DNA from: Candidatus Troglogloeales bacterium
GTDB lineage: Bacteria > Nitrospirota > Nitrospiria > SBBL01 > SBBT01
Direction of reading: 5' to 3'
Assembly (NCBI GenBank): GCA_005239595.1
Contig: SBBT01000223.1
Coordinates: 1-24,546, forward strand
DNA: 24,546 nucleotides
Below are positions 7,243 to 15,487 of the stretch, piece by piece; the first letter of the stretch is position 1; each line of letters opens with the position of its first letter. Under the pieces are notes generated by a model. That model saw only the letters and a list, made by a program, of their open reading frames with translations. It ran no database searches and had not been told where the DNA came from. A program made the translations under genes and the position numbers.

Positions 7243-8979
7243 GTGGTTTTTCTGCGCCGTGTATTAAATTATGTCCGTCCACATCGGCGGCTGGCCTCCC
7301 TTACCTTGGCGGCGGCGGTTGTCTCGACCGTCATGGACTTAATTCCCCCCTGGTTGATCAAAATCGGTATTGACGAGGGGATTCGTTCCCGCAAGGCAAC
7401 GCTCCTTGTTTTTCTGGTGGTCATCATGGTGGTGGTTTATGTTTTAAAGGGCGTTTCGACTCGGGCCCGAATTCGGCTGAACAACACCTTTGAACAGAAG
7501 GTGATCTTCGATATCAGAAGCCATGTCTATCAGGCGATACAGCGACTGTCGGTTTCCTATTTTGAAAACCGCTCAACGGGGGAGATCATGTCGCGGATCA
7601 ATAATGACATCGAGAATCTGGAGCGGATCCTGATTGATGGTACAGAGCACTTGGTCATTGCGGCGCTCACCCTGTTTGGAATTACGGTGGTCCTTTTTTC
7701 CATTCATTGGAAACTGGCGTGTGTGGCCATTTTGCCGATTCCGATCCTGGTCGTCTGCGCCATTTTGTTTACCAGCCGCGTGCACAAGGCGTATAAGGGG
7801 CTTCGCCAGCGCCTGGGCGACCTCAACGGTTATCTGCAGGATGCCCTTTCCGGTATACGGGAAACCATGATCTTCAATCGCCAGGATTACGAGGTGGCGC
7901 GGTTTGAGGAAAAAAGCCGGGCCTGTTGTGAGGGGAGTCTTAAGGTGGCGTATCTCTGGGCAAACTATTCGCCCGGGATGGCTTTTCTCGCCTCGATGGG
8001 AACCGTGCTTATTTTGGGATTTGGGTCCTTTGAGGTTTCACGGGGGAGGATGACCATCGGGGAATTGGTTGCATTTTTATCTTATGCCGCCCTCTTCTAC
8101 GCGCCGATTAATCAAATTCATAGTGTTAATCATATGCTGCAGCATGCCATCGCCGCGGGAGAGCGGGTGTTTGAGTTGGTTGACACAAGGCCGGAGGTGG
8201 CCGATCCGGAGGCCCCGATTCTCATTCCGCAGAAATTGAAAGGATTTGTCCGTTTCCATCATGTCTCCTTCCACTATCGGACACGTACAAACGGCGGGCA
8301 GAAGCAGGTGCTAAAGCAGATTGACTTTGAATGTGCACCCGGCGAGACCGTTGCCTTGGTTGGCGCCACCGGTAGCGGCAAGAGCACCATCGTTTCGTTG
8401 CTGATGCGTTTGTATGATGTTCAGGAAGGGGTGATTACCATTGACGGATACGACATCCGGAAGATGCGTCTTGGCGCACTTCGGGAACAGATCGGCCTGG
8501 TTCGTCAGGAACCGTTTCTCTTCAATGAGACGGTTCGTGAGAATATCGCCTATAGCGATCCCGGTGCGGGGGATGGAAAAGTCATAGCCGCAGCAGCGGC
8601 TGCCTGCGCCGACGATTTCATTCGTCAACTTCCGGATGGATATCAGACCTGGATTGGAGAGCGCGGCGTAAAACTGTCAATCGGCCAGAAACAGCGTCTT
8701 GCCATTGCCAGGGCGTTTCTAAAAGATCCGCCGATTATTATTTTCGATGAAGGGACCTCCAGCGTCGATGCCGAGACCGAGGGAGGCATTCAGGAGGCGA
8801 TGAAAAACCTCTTTTCCCATCGGACGGCATTGATCATCGCCCACCGTCTTTCCTCTTTGCGAGGCGCCGACCGGATTTTGGTGGTGGCCGATGGTGTGAT
8901 TGTTGAATCGGGAAGCCACAATCTGCTTCTCCGTCAAAATGGTGTGTATGCGGCCCTTATCGAGGCGCAACTTCAATAA
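7243..8979 (+). CDS. ABC-B family half transporter (MsbA-like permease-ATPase fusion)
   Basis: This 578-residue protein fuses a six-helix membrane domain (about 1-310) to an ATPase domain (about 335-575), so it should act as a homodimeric exporter in the inner membrane. Motifs: Walker A GATGSGKST (374-382), Q-loop VRQEP, signature LSIGQKQRL (478-486), Walker B IIIFDE with E503, and the switch His in IIAHRLSS (H534). Two departures from consensus are seen: the signature second Gly is Ile (LSIGQ for LSGGQ), and the D-loop region reads DEGTSSVD rather than DEATSALD. Catalytic residues remain. The GTG start at 7243 has GGAG 5 nt upstream. It follows the reductase by 24 nt, so the two may be co-transcribed. 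Lipid or lipid-linked cargo is plausible for the family; nothing here defines it. Confidence 0.93.
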   Translation: MVFLRRVLNYVRPHRRLASLTLAAAVVSTVMDLIPPWLIKIGIDEGIRSRKATLLVFLVVIMVVVYVLKGVSTRARIRLNNTFEQKVIFDIRSHVYQAIQRLSVSYFENRSTGEIMSRINNDIENLERILIDGTEHLVIAALTLFGITVVLFSIHWKLACVAILPIPILVVCAILFTSRVHKAYKGLRQRLGDLNGYLQDALSGIRETMIFNRQDYEVARFEEKSRACCEGSLKVAYLWANYSPGMAFLASMGTVLILGFGSFEVSRGRMTIGELVAFLSYAALFYAPINQIHSVNHMLQHAIAAGERVFELVDTRPEVADPEAPILIPQKLKGFVRFHHVSFHYRTRTNGGQKQVLKQIDFECAPGETVALVGATGSGKSTIVSLLMRLYDVQEGVITIDGYDIRKMRLGALREQIGLVRQEPFLFNETVRENIAYSDPGAGDGKVIAAAAAACADDFIRQLPDGYQTWIGERGVKLSIGQKQRLAIARAFLKDPPIIIFDEGTSSVDAETEGGIQEAMKNLFSHRTALIIAHRLSSLRGADRILVVADGVIVESGSHNLLLRQNGVYAALIEAQLQ

Positions 8980-9123
8980 ACATGGAAGGGCATCGCTTGC
9001 CTCCAGAACCCCGGCAGGACCAGATCAACCCTCGCTTGCAATCCTAACGCCCCATCAGCGGTTTTGATTTCCCAGCGTATTTGGCGTACCCCACGCCCAT
9101 TACAGGGACATTGCCCTTTCACC

Positions 9124-9153
9124 TTGACTTTCTGGGTGAAATTCAATCATGAT
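9124..9153 (+). promoter_or_regulatory. Candidate sigma-70 promoter upstream of the 9198 gene
   Basis: TTGACT (9124-9129) is followed after 18 nt by CATGAT (9148-9153). The -35 box is near consensus and the -10 box matches 4 of 6 positions. It sits about 45 nt before the ATG at 9198. The rest of the 8980-9197 spacer shows no gene and no clear terminator. Confidence 0.45.
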
Positions 9154-9197
9154 ACGTGCTCGGTTTTTCACGATTAAAATCCAGAGGAAAGAATTGA

Positions 9198-9887
9198 ATG
9201 GCTACGATAACATTGGATCTTGTTGCCCAGCTTAAAAAATGGCGTGAGTTGAATGAGTGGATTAAGAAGCATTTTTCAAAGGATGCGATTGCCGAAGCGT
9301 CGTTTTCGGATATAGCAGGAAAGTTTGAGGGTCAGGGCCCTCGGAGTCTGCTATTTTATGGATTTGGAGACAATGGAGCGGGCCAATCCGATCCGTTATT
9401 GACCGGCCATATCTTTGTGACCTATTTGACGGGGAAATATCCCAACGAGAGATCGAGATACGTCGATTTTTACCCTCCTCCCCCCGATCCGGCCCGTTTT
9501 GATTTTTATCGTCCGAAAGTAAAGATGCGTGATGGGGCGGCGGCCCGGCCAAAGGGTTTTTATATCAAGGAAGTTTTAGAGAAAGACTATGCGGAGGGAA
9601 TCGGCGCAACCTACGCGCATCTCTCTCCGGGGGACGTCCGAAAGCTGTCGCCCTGGGGGTGGGGGCCGGAAGGATTCCAGTTTCTGGCCGTTGAAGAAGG
9701 ATATGTCGATTTACTGATCGGGAAAAAGGTGACCATGTTTACCCTTGGGGACTATGCCATTGCGCCTTATGGAGAGTCCGATTACTACAGCACCGTCTTT
9801 CTAGGAACTTCCCGGAATAAGCTTGAAATTGGCGTTACCAATGCGCGCGATAACATTGCCAAGTACGCGCCTTCCCATTTTATCTGA
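9198..9887 (+). CDS. Unrecognised 229-residue soluble protein
   Basis: I do not recognise the family. The ATG has a purine-rich AGAGGAAAG stretch about 6-14 nt upstream, and base composition matches the neighbours, so the gene looks real. The product has no signal peptide, no membrane segment and no cysteine. It is rich in aromatic residues. A central proline run (FYPPPPDPARFDFYRP, about residues 90-105) precedes a basic segment, then a Gly/Trp motif (SPWGWGPEGFQF, about 151-162) and a Tyr-rich stretch (GESDYYSTVFLG, about 193-204). The last third alternates hydrophobic and polar residues as in beta strands, with an FTLGDYAIAPYG segment that might suit a cupin-like or beta-barrel fold; this is speculation. 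Only 2 nt separate its stop from the ilvD start, so the two are probably translated together. Confidence 0.8.
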   Translation: MATITLDLVAQLKKWRELNEWIKKHFSKDAIAEASFSDIAGKFEGQGPRSLLFYGFGDNGAGQSDPLLTGHIFVTYLTGKYPNERSRYVDFYPPPPDPARFDFYRPKVKMRDGAAARPKGFYIKEVLEKDYAEGIGATYAHLSPGDVRKLSPWGWGPEGFQFLAVEEGYVDLLIGKKVTMFTLGDYAIAPYGESDYYSTVFLGTSRNKLEIGVTNARDNIAKYAPSHFI

Positions 9888-9889
9888 TC

Positions 9890-11563
9890 ATGAGACCCAA
9901 CCTAAAACACAAGAGCTATCTTTTGACCGATGGACCGGATCGCGCCCCCGCGAGAGCGATGTTGAAGGGAATCGGATTTAGCGATGAAGACCTTGCCAAG
10001 CCGCTGGTGGGTGTGGCCAATACCTGGATTGAAGTGATGCCGTGTAATTTTCATCTGCGGCGGCTTTCCGCCAAGGTTAAAGAGGGCATTCGTGCGGCGG
10101 GCGGGACGCCGATTGAATACAACACCGTTGCCGTTTCTGATGGGGTTAGCATGGGAACGGAGGGGATGAAGGCCTCACTGGTGAGCCGTGAGGTGATTGC
10201 AGATTCCATCGAACTGGTCGCAAGGGGGCATCTTTTCGACGCAGTCGTTGCCCTCACCGGGTGTGATAAGACGATTCCGGGCGCTATTATGGCGTTGGCG
10301 AGATTGGATTTGCCGTCGTTGATGTTGTATGGGGGATCGATTGCGCCGGGGCGTTTCGAAGGACGCGATGTCACGATCCAGGATGTTTTTGAAGCGGTAG
10401 GGTCTTTTGCGAAGGGGGAAATGTCGTCCATGCAACTTGCTGATCTGGAGGGCCACGCATGTCCTGGCGCTGGTGCCTGTGGAGGACAGTTTACGGCCAA
10501 TACGATGGCCACCGCCGTTGAGATACTGGGAATGGCGTTTATGGGGAGCGGCGGCGTTCCAGCCGAGAATGATAAAAAAGATCAGGTTGCTTTTATGGCG
10601 GGTCAATTGGTGATGATGTTGTTGCGTTGCGATATCCGGCCCAGCCATATTATTACCCGAAGATCGTTGGAGAATGCCATTGCGGCAGTGGCAACGACGG
10701 GGGGATCGACCAACGCGGTCTTGCATCTGCTTGCGATTGCACGGGAGATGGGTGTTCCGCTTTCCATTGATGATTTTGACGCCATCAGCACCAAGACGCC
10801 GCTTTTGGCCGATTTAAAACCGGGGGGGCGGTATGTTGCCGTTGATCTGGAACGCGTGGGAGGAATTCGCTTGCTGGCGAAACGGCTTCTGGACGCCGGG
10901 ATACTCCATGCCGATGCAGTGACTGTCAGCGGGAAGACGATTGGAGAAGAAGCAGTATCGGCGGAAGAAGCGCCTGGGCAAGACGTCGTCAGGTCTCTGG
11001 AGAATCCTATTAAGAGATCGGGCGGATTGGTTATTTTAAAGGGAAACCTCTCTCCGGAAGGGTGTGTTATCAAGATGGCAGGCCATGAGCGGCTGTTGCA
11101 TCGCGGACCTGCCCGGGTTTTTGATAGTGAAGAGGCCGCATTTGCCGCCGTAAAATCAGGTAAAATCGTTTCTGGAGATGTCGTGGTGATCCGGTATGAG
11201 GGTCCTAAGGGCGGTCCTGGAATGCGTGAGATGCTAGGGGTAACCGCGGCAATCTCGGGGCTGGGACTTGGCGATTCAGTGGCCTTAATGACCGACGGCC
11301 GTTTCTCCGGGGCAACCCATGGATTAATGGCGGGACACGTTTCTCCGGAGGCGGCGCTCGGGGGGCCGATTGCCCTTCTTCGCGATGGCGATGTTGTTAC
11401 CTTTGATATTGAGGCCAGACAATTGAATGTGGCGCTTTCAGATCAAGAACTGATGATGAGGGCAAAAGAATGGAAGGCCCCTTCTTGCCGATATCAAACG
11501 GGTGTCATGGCAAAATATGCCCGTCATGTCTCCTCTGCTTCACAAGGGGCAACCACCTTCTAG
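9890..11563 (+). CDS. ilvD: Dihydroxy-acid dehydratase
   Basis: This enzyme removes water from 2,3-dihydroxy-3-methylbutanoate and -pentanoate, the penultimate step of valine and isoleucine synthesis in the cytoplasm. The 557-residue length is normal. Candidate cluster ligands are C52 (VMPCNFH), C125 (TGCDKTIPG) and C197 (GACGGQFTANTM), the three cysteines that bind a [2Fe-2S] cluster in characterised IlvD proteins. The C-terminal DGRFSGATHG carries the proposed catalytic Ser. The ATG lies 2 nt after the previous stop and has no evident Shine-Dalgarno, so it may rely on coupling to the upstream gene. No other branched-chain biosynthesis gene is in the window. 6-phosphogluconate dehydratase is a homologue, but the overall motifs fit IlvD better. 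Confidence 0.96.
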   Translation: MRPNLKHKSYLLTDGPDRAPARAMLKGIGFSDEDLAKPLVGVANTWIEVMPCNFHLRRLSAKVKEGIRAAGGTPIEYNTVAVSDGVSMGTEGMKASLVSREVIADSIELVARGHLFDAVVALTGCDKTIPGAIMALARLDLPSLMLYGGSIAPGRFEGRDVTIQDVFEAVGSFAKGEMSSMQLADLEGHACPGAGACGGQFTANTMATAVEILGMAFMGSGGVPAENDKKDQVAFMAGQLVMMLLRCDIRPSHIITRRSLENAIAAVATTGGSTNAVLHLLAIAREMGVPLSIDDFDAISTKTPLLADLKPGGRYVAVDLERVGGIRLLAKRLLDAGILHADAVTVSGKTIGEEAVSAEEAPGQDVVRSLENPIKRSGGLVILKGNLSPEGCVIKMAGHERLLHRGPARVFDSEEAAFAAVKSGKIVSGDVVVIRYEGPKGGPGMREMLGVTAAISGLGLGDSVALMTDGRFSGATHGLMAGHVSPEAALGGPIALLRDGDVVTFDIEARQLNVALSDQELMMRAKEWKAPSCRYQTGVMAKYARHVSSASQGATTF

Positions 11564-11590
11564 CCAATCGTTTGAAAACCCGCAGTAAAA

Positions 11591-12094
11591 ATGAGCCCTT
11601 CCCGTATCTTCATAACGGTGTTGTCGATCATCGTGGGGTTGGGAGTCTCCATCCATTTTTTGACAAGCTTGGTTGCTCCGACATCGCAGGACCCCGCTGT
11701 GTCGGCGTATGATTTAACCCTCCCCCGCACGCCTTCGGATGCCAAGAGGCTGCAGAATCCGATTCCGGTTTCTTCAGAAGTGATTGCGATGGGCAAGGCC
11801 CTTTATGGAGGAAAAGGCAATTGCTTTGTCTGTCATGGGCAGGAAGGGAGAGGCGATGGCGAAGGGGGAAGTATGCTTAATCCGCCACCGCGCGATTTTA
11901 GCGATCCGACATTTCAACACCTTCGAACAGATGGCGAGATATTCTGGACAATGAAGTACGGTATTCCGGCAACCGGGATGTTCTCCTATATACCGCGGCA
12001 TCTTTCAGAAGAGGAGGGCTGGCGGGTGGTCCATTATATTCGCGCCCTCAACAGAAACAGGCAGTCGTCCGAGCTTCTTTTAGAGAAGCAATAA
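11591..12094 (+). CDS. Membrane-anchored mono-haem cytochrome c
   Basis: This 167-residue protein begins with a short basic segment and a hydrophobic stretch (about residues 6-29) that should be an uncleaved anchor or signal peptide. The periplasmic domain carries one haem site, CFVCH (C78, C81, H82), with M130 in ATGMFSY the likely sixth ligand. The run VIAMGKALYGGKGNCFVCHG and the later HYIRAL helix are typical of cytochrome c class I or cbb3-associated domains. It is probably an electron carrier between a membrane complex and a terminal acceptor. It lies 27 nt after ilvD with no strong ribosome site (CGCAGTAAAA before ATG). The functional link to ilvD is unclear and could be only shared transcription. 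Confidence 0.9.
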   Translation: MSPSRIFITVLSIIVGLGVSIHFLTSLVAPTSQDPAVSAYDLTLPRTPSDAKRLQNPIPVSSEVIAMGKALYGGKGNCFVCHGQEGRGDGEGGSMLNPPPRDFSDPTFQHLRTDGEIFWTMKYGIPATGMFSYIPRHLSEEEGWRVVHYIRALNRNRQSSELLLEKQ

Positions 12095-12115
12095 AGGCGC
12101 TGTTAAAGCGCGCCT
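12095..12115 (-). terminator. Possible terminator between convergent genes
   Basis: AGGCGC (12095-12100) and GCGCCT (12110-12115) form a perfect 6-bp stem with a 9-nt loop. Read on the - strand the stem is followed by TTTATT, so it suits the end of the FIST transcript best. On the + strand, the direction of the cytochrome gene, no T-run follows at once. The stem is short, so confidence is modest. Confidence 0.4.
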
Positions 12116-12153
12116 GTGCGGACCCAAAATTCAATTTTTCGGTTTTGTCCTGT

Positions 12154-13338
12154 TTACGAAGTAGGTTTGAAAATTCCAAAACAGCTTGTATAACCGTGCA
12201 GAAAGGTGTTTCCTCCAATTGCGCCGATCTCGCCATTGCAGAAAAATCCTCCCAGCGGAATGGTGCCGATCTTGGCCTCGAAGAGGTTGCTGTCATGGTT
12301 GACCTTTCCGTGGAAATTCTTCCCTCGTCCAAGACAGGAGAATAAGAGCGCCCCCTTGGCTGGCTTAGGGCGGCCTTCCGATAGGTACTTGGTCAGGAGC
12401 CACTGGAGGTCTTCTGTGGAGGTTTCGGCGTCTCTAAGATGGAATTGGCCCGTCTGCCCTTCTCGTAGGAGTGCCCCGATTGCGATGTGTCCGCTTTTTG
12501 GATCCATTCCGACAAGATTCCTGATCAGGAAGTCTCCGCGAGACAGGTCTTCCTTAAAGGGGGTCATGGCCAATCCGAAAAAGAGGGAATGATGCATCTT
12601 CTCTTGATCCTGTTTGTTGCACGACTCAAATAATTCTTTAATGATGGTTAAAGGGGGTTTATGGTCGATCTCCATAAGGAGATTTCGATCGCAGCGGGTA
12701 ATGGAAAAAGGCTGTCCGATGGGGCGGCATCCTTGGGCAACGATGGTATCAATCTGAATATCTCCGGTCAGGGCGATGCCAATCATGCCGGAATAGTATG
12801 TTTTGTCGTTTACGAATAAGGCATTTCCCCCGAACGCCCCTCCTCCGCTGGCCAACCCTCCTACCTTGACCGAACCCGGATAAGCGAAATCTAATCCCAT
12901 TAAGCCTTTTTCCATGTCGAATGAAAGTGGATCACCCAGGAGGACGAAATAGGGTTTTGGTTCAATCTCTACCCGAAGGCAGTTGTGCCAATGGGTTGGG
13001 CTGGAATCCATATTCGGGAGGGCCTGGGAGGTTAAATGAAACGTCTTGCACGTTGTGCCGGGAAGTTGTGCGGCCGTCAGCGCCATGGCAGGATGATTTT
13101 CAATCTCTCTCCCTCCCCCAATGACCCCTCCCGCCGAACAGCCGATGAGCGTTTCGCAGCCCAGCGCTTCACGGATGGCATGGGGAATGGTGTCGTATCC
13201 TTTTTGGAAATGGGGTGTAACAAATAGGAAGGCGAGATCAATCGGCCCGTTTTGGAGTTGGGTTAGAATTGCCTCGGTCAAGTGCTTGACGGAGTTTTGT
13301 GGTGATTCTCCCGCGCAGACGGCGGAGGCCCATTGCAT
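12154..13338 (-). CDS. FIST (N and C) domain sensory protein
   Basis: This is a FIST-family protein, a predicted small-ligand sensor often found near signal transduction genes. FIST_N covers about residues 20-210 and FIST_C about 220-380. Family-like features include CETLIGCSAGGVIGGG, then GLASGGGAFGG, and the C-terminal ALLFSCLGRG and GFFCNGEIGAIGG segments. I chose the ATG at 13338 (394 residues) because it has GGAAAG upstream and gives MQWASAV, the usual beginning of the family; an ATG at 13368 adds ten residues without a good ribosome site. No transmembrane or output domain is present, so it should act through a partner. It follows the pterin dehydratase gene on the same strand with about 100 nt between them, and may share its transcript. 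The c-di-GMP proteins at 1-6338 are possible partners, but that is only a guess. Confidence 0.88.
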   Translation of the reverse strand: MQWASAVCAGESPQNSVKHLTEAILTQLQNGPIDLAFLFVTPHFQKGYDTIPHAIREALGCETLIGCSAGGVIGGGREIENHPAMALTAAQLPGTTCKTFHLTSQALPNMDSSPTHWHNCLRVEIEPKPYFVLLGDPLSFDMEKGLMGLDFAYPGSVKVGGLASGGGAFGGNALFVNDKTYYSGMIGIALTGDIQIDTIVAQGCRPIGQPFSITRCDRNLLMEIDHKPPLTIIKELFESCNKQDQEKMHHSLFFGLAMTPFKEDLSRGDFLIRNLVGMDPKSGHIAIGALLREGQTGQFHLRDAETSTEDLQWLLTKYLSEGRPKPAKGALLFSCLGRGKNFHGKVNHDSNLFEAKIGTIPLGGFFCNGEIGAIGGNTFLHGYTSCFGIFKPTS

Positions 13339-13439
13339 GGCACTTCTTTCCACTGAAGGTCTATACATAGCATATCAACCCTGACAGGACAAGCCTTATG
13401 CAGGAAGTTGATGTCATTTGGAATAAAGATTGGCGGCAG

Positions 13440-13772
13440 TCACAAAATCGCGTCTGCCTTGGCGGCGAAGATAAAATCACTTTCGGTCAGGCCGTTAATC
13501 TTGTGCGTCCATATCGTTAGAGTCACCTTTCCCCATGCGAGATAAATGTCGGGATGGTGATCCTGACTTTCGGCAAGTTCTCCCACCTTCACCGTGAAGC
13601 GAAGGGCCTCCTGAAAATCAGGAAAACGGTATGTCTTTTCGAGATGATGTTCGTCCACGACGCGCCAGTCGTTGCCAATCTGGTTCAGCAGGTTCGTTAA
13701 CGATTCCCCTTTTAAGGGAGGGATTCCTCCCTTGCACGGGAGACATTTCTTCTCCGCTAATTCGTTCTTCAT
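13440..13772 (-). CDS. Pterin-4a-carbinolamine dehydratase
   Basis: The enzyme dehydrates 4a-hydroxytetrahydrobiopterin in pterin recycling. The 110-residue product carries the family signature: two adjacent His (H72, H73) in SQDHHPDIYLAWG, then H90 in IWTHKINGLTESDF. The N-terminal segment with CLPCKGGIPPL (C10, C13) is a feature shared by many bacterial members. No phenylalanine hydroxylase is visible nearby, so the physiological pterin could be different, as in bacteria that keep this protein without the hydroxylase. The Shine-Dalgarno AGGGAG is 8 nt from the ATG and is partly inside the near-palindrome at 13783-13813, so translation may be controlled by RNA structure. Confidence 0.93.
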   Translation of the reverse strand: MKNELAEKKCLPCKGGIPPLKGESLTNLLNQIGNDWRVVDEHHLEKTYRFPDFQEALRFTVKVGELAESQDHHPDIYLAWGKVTLTIWTHKINGLTESDFIFAAKADAIL

Positions 13773-13782
13773 TAAAAAGGCT

Positions 13783-13813
13783 CCCTATGGTGTGATGATA
13801 TCATACCATAGGG
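13783..13813 (-). promoter_or_regulatory. 31-bp near-palindrome overlapping the dehydratase ribosome site
   Basis: CCCTATGGT (13783-13791) and ACCATAGGG (13805-13813) are perfect 9-bp arms. Between them is the self-complementary ATGATATCAT (13795-13804), offset by 3 nt. On the - strand the gene-proximal arm supplies the AGGG of the AGGGAG Shine-Dalgarno at 13781-13786. It could be a repressor operator at DNA level or a hairpin that hides the ribosome site in RNA. Confidence 0.6.
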
Positions 13814-13839
13814 TAAGGCGAATTCCCCTCTCATGTCCA

Positions 13840-13869
13840 TTGAGATTTTTTTGTCGGTGATGGTACAAT
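13840..13869 (+). promoter_or_regulatory. Candidate sigma-70 promoter for glmM
   Basis: TTGAGA (13840-13845), an 18-nt spacer with a T-run, and TACAAT (13864-13869). The -10 box matches 5 of 6 positions. This leaves a leader of about 100 nt before the glmM ATG at 13977; I see no recognisable riboswitch or glmS-like ribozyme in it. Confidence 0.5.
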
Positions 13870-13976
13870 GACTGTGGCGAAAATGACCCGGATGCAACAA
13901 AACCGGGTGTCCTAATTTGTAAGAGTGAAACAGAGACAAGGCGGTCTTAAAATAAAGAACGGGGGATGAGGTTTGT

Positions 13977-15332
13977 ATGCGAGAGTTGTTTGGAACGGAT
14001 GGTATACGTGGCGAGGCCAATGTCGAACCGATGACCGGAGAGACGATCATGAAGCTGGGTCGGGCGGCGGCCCATATTTTTAAGAACCGTACGGGGAGGC
14101 ATCGGATTGTCATCGGCAAGGACACCCGTGTTTCAGGGTATATGCTGGAATCGGCCCTTACGTCGGGTATCTGCTCAATGGGGGTCGATGTTTTATTGCT
14201 GGGACCGATTCCAACCCCTTCGATTCCATTTCTTGTGCGAAGTTTAAGGGCAGATGCCGGTGTGATGATATCGGCCTCCCACAATTCTTATGAGGATAAC
14301 GGCATCAAGTTTTTCTCGAAGGAGGGGTTGAAACTTCCGGATGAGTTGGAACATCAGATTGAGGGGTTCCTCACGTCGGGAGAAATCGACACCATCAGAC
14401 CCACGGGGGGGGAGATTGGAAAGGCTTATCGCATTGACGACGCAGATGGGAGATATATTGAGTTCGTAAAGAATTCCCTTCCCAAAGGACTTGATTTCCA
14501 GGGGATTAAGATTGTGGTTGATTGTGCCCATGGGGCTGCTTATAAGGTAACGCCGACCGTCCTGAAAGAATTGGGCGCAAAGGTGATTGTCTTAAACAAC
14601 ACCCCAGACGGGACCAACATCAATGATGACTGTGGCGCCCTCTTTCCCCAGGAATTGCAAAAGAAGGTTATAGAACATCATGCAGATATTGGAATTGCGC
14701 ATGATGGAGATGCAGATCGCGCCGTTTTTGTGGATGAAAAAGGGAACGTTGTGGACGGCGATGCAGTGATGGTTTCCTTCGCCATTTCCCTTCAGAAAGA
14801 AAAGGCATTAAAACGGGATACCTTGGTGACCACGGTTATGAGTAACATGGGGGTTGAACTGACACTTCAGCCAAAGAGAATCCATGTGGTCCGCACGCCG
14901 GTGGGTGACCGATATGTTTTGGAGAAGATGATAAAAGGGGAATATAATTTTGGTGGAGAGCAATCCGGTCACATCATTTTCCTTGATTACAGCACCACGG
15001 GGGACGGCCTGATTACCACCTTGCAGTTGTTGTCCCTCATGAAAAGATATAACACAACGGCCTCTGAAATTGCCGCTTGCATGACTCTACTGCCCCAGGT
15101 GTTGATCAATGTCAGGGTCAAAAAGAAACAAGCGCTCTCCCAACTTCCGGAATTTCAAAAAGCGGTTGAAATGTGTGAGAAAAAATTAAAAAAACGGGGC
15201 CGAATTTTAGTCCGGTATTCCGGAACGGAGCCGCTCCTTCGTATTATGATTGAAGGAGAGCATCAGGCTGTGATTTCAACAATGGCCGAGCAGTTGGCCG
15301 AAGTCGTCCAAAAGAAGATCGGGGTCTTATAA
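13977..15332 (+). CDS. glmM: Phosphoglucosamine mutase
   Basis: GlmM converts glucosamine-6-phosphate to glucosamine-1-phosphate, feeding UDP-GlcNAc for peptidoglycan and lipopolysaccharide. The 451-residue length is standard. It opens with RELFGTDGIRG, has the phosphoserine loop ISASHN (S101), the metal-binding loop DGDADRA, the sugar-specificity loop GEQSGH typical of GlmM, and the phosphate-binding VRYSGTEPLLRIM near the C-terminus. The ATG has GAGG 5 nt upstream. It appears to be transcribed alone from the promoter at 13840. Phosphomannomutases share the fold, but the GEQSGH loop supports GlmM. Confidence 0.97.
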   Translation: MRELFGTDGIRGEANVEPMTGETIMKLGRAAAHIFKNRTGRHRIVIGKDTRVSGYMLESALTSGICSMGVDVLLLGPIPTPSIPFLVRSLRADAGVMISASHNSYEDNGIKFFSKEGLKLPDELEHQIEGFLTSGEIDTIRPTGGEIGKAYRIDDADGRYIEFVKNSLPKGLDFQGIKIVVDCAHGAAYKVTPTVLKELGAKVIVLNNTPDGTNINDDCGALFPQELQKKVIEHHADIGIAHDGDADRAVFVDEKGNVVDGDAVMVSFAISLQKEKALKRDTLVTTVMSNMGVELTLQPKRIHVVRTPVGDRYVLEKMIKGEYNFGGEQSGHIIFLDYSTTGDGLITTLQLLSLMKRYNTTASEIAACMTLLPQVLINVRVKKKQALSQLPEFQKAVEMCEKKLKKRGRILVRYSGTEPLLRIMIEGEHQAVISTMAEQLAEVVQKKIGVL

Positions 15333-15455
15333 CCTGCTTTTACAAGGGGTTGTATCGCAAGCCTTTCTCCTTCTCTGTACGGTTAGCTCGTTTCCCAAGT
15401 CAGTTTCTTCTGTCTGTATTCCTTAAGTTTTCCTTGAAAAATGACGATAGATCAG

Positions 15456-15487
15456 GCGAGAGGCGCGAATTGCTGCTTTCGCCTCGC
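15456..15487 (+). other. Imperfect stem-loop abutting the -35 box at 15488
   Basis: GCGAG (15456-15460) pairs with CTCGC (15483-15487), and GCG (15463-15465) with CGC (15480-15482), leaving a 2-nt bulge. No T-run follows, so it is a weak terminator for glmM at best. It ends exactly where the TTGACA box begins. The rest of the 15333-15599 spacer holds no gene I can support. Confidence 0.35.

Noticed and set aside
8980..9197. A riboswitch or small RNA in the spacer after the ABC transporter
   Set aside because: Apart from the candidate promoter near its end, no strong hairpin, conserved riboswitch core or T-tract is visible.
10175..10726. A 183-residue open frame on the - strand inside ilvD
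   Set aside because: It is fully inside a strongly conserved gene on the other strand and its translation looks like a reading-frame shadow.
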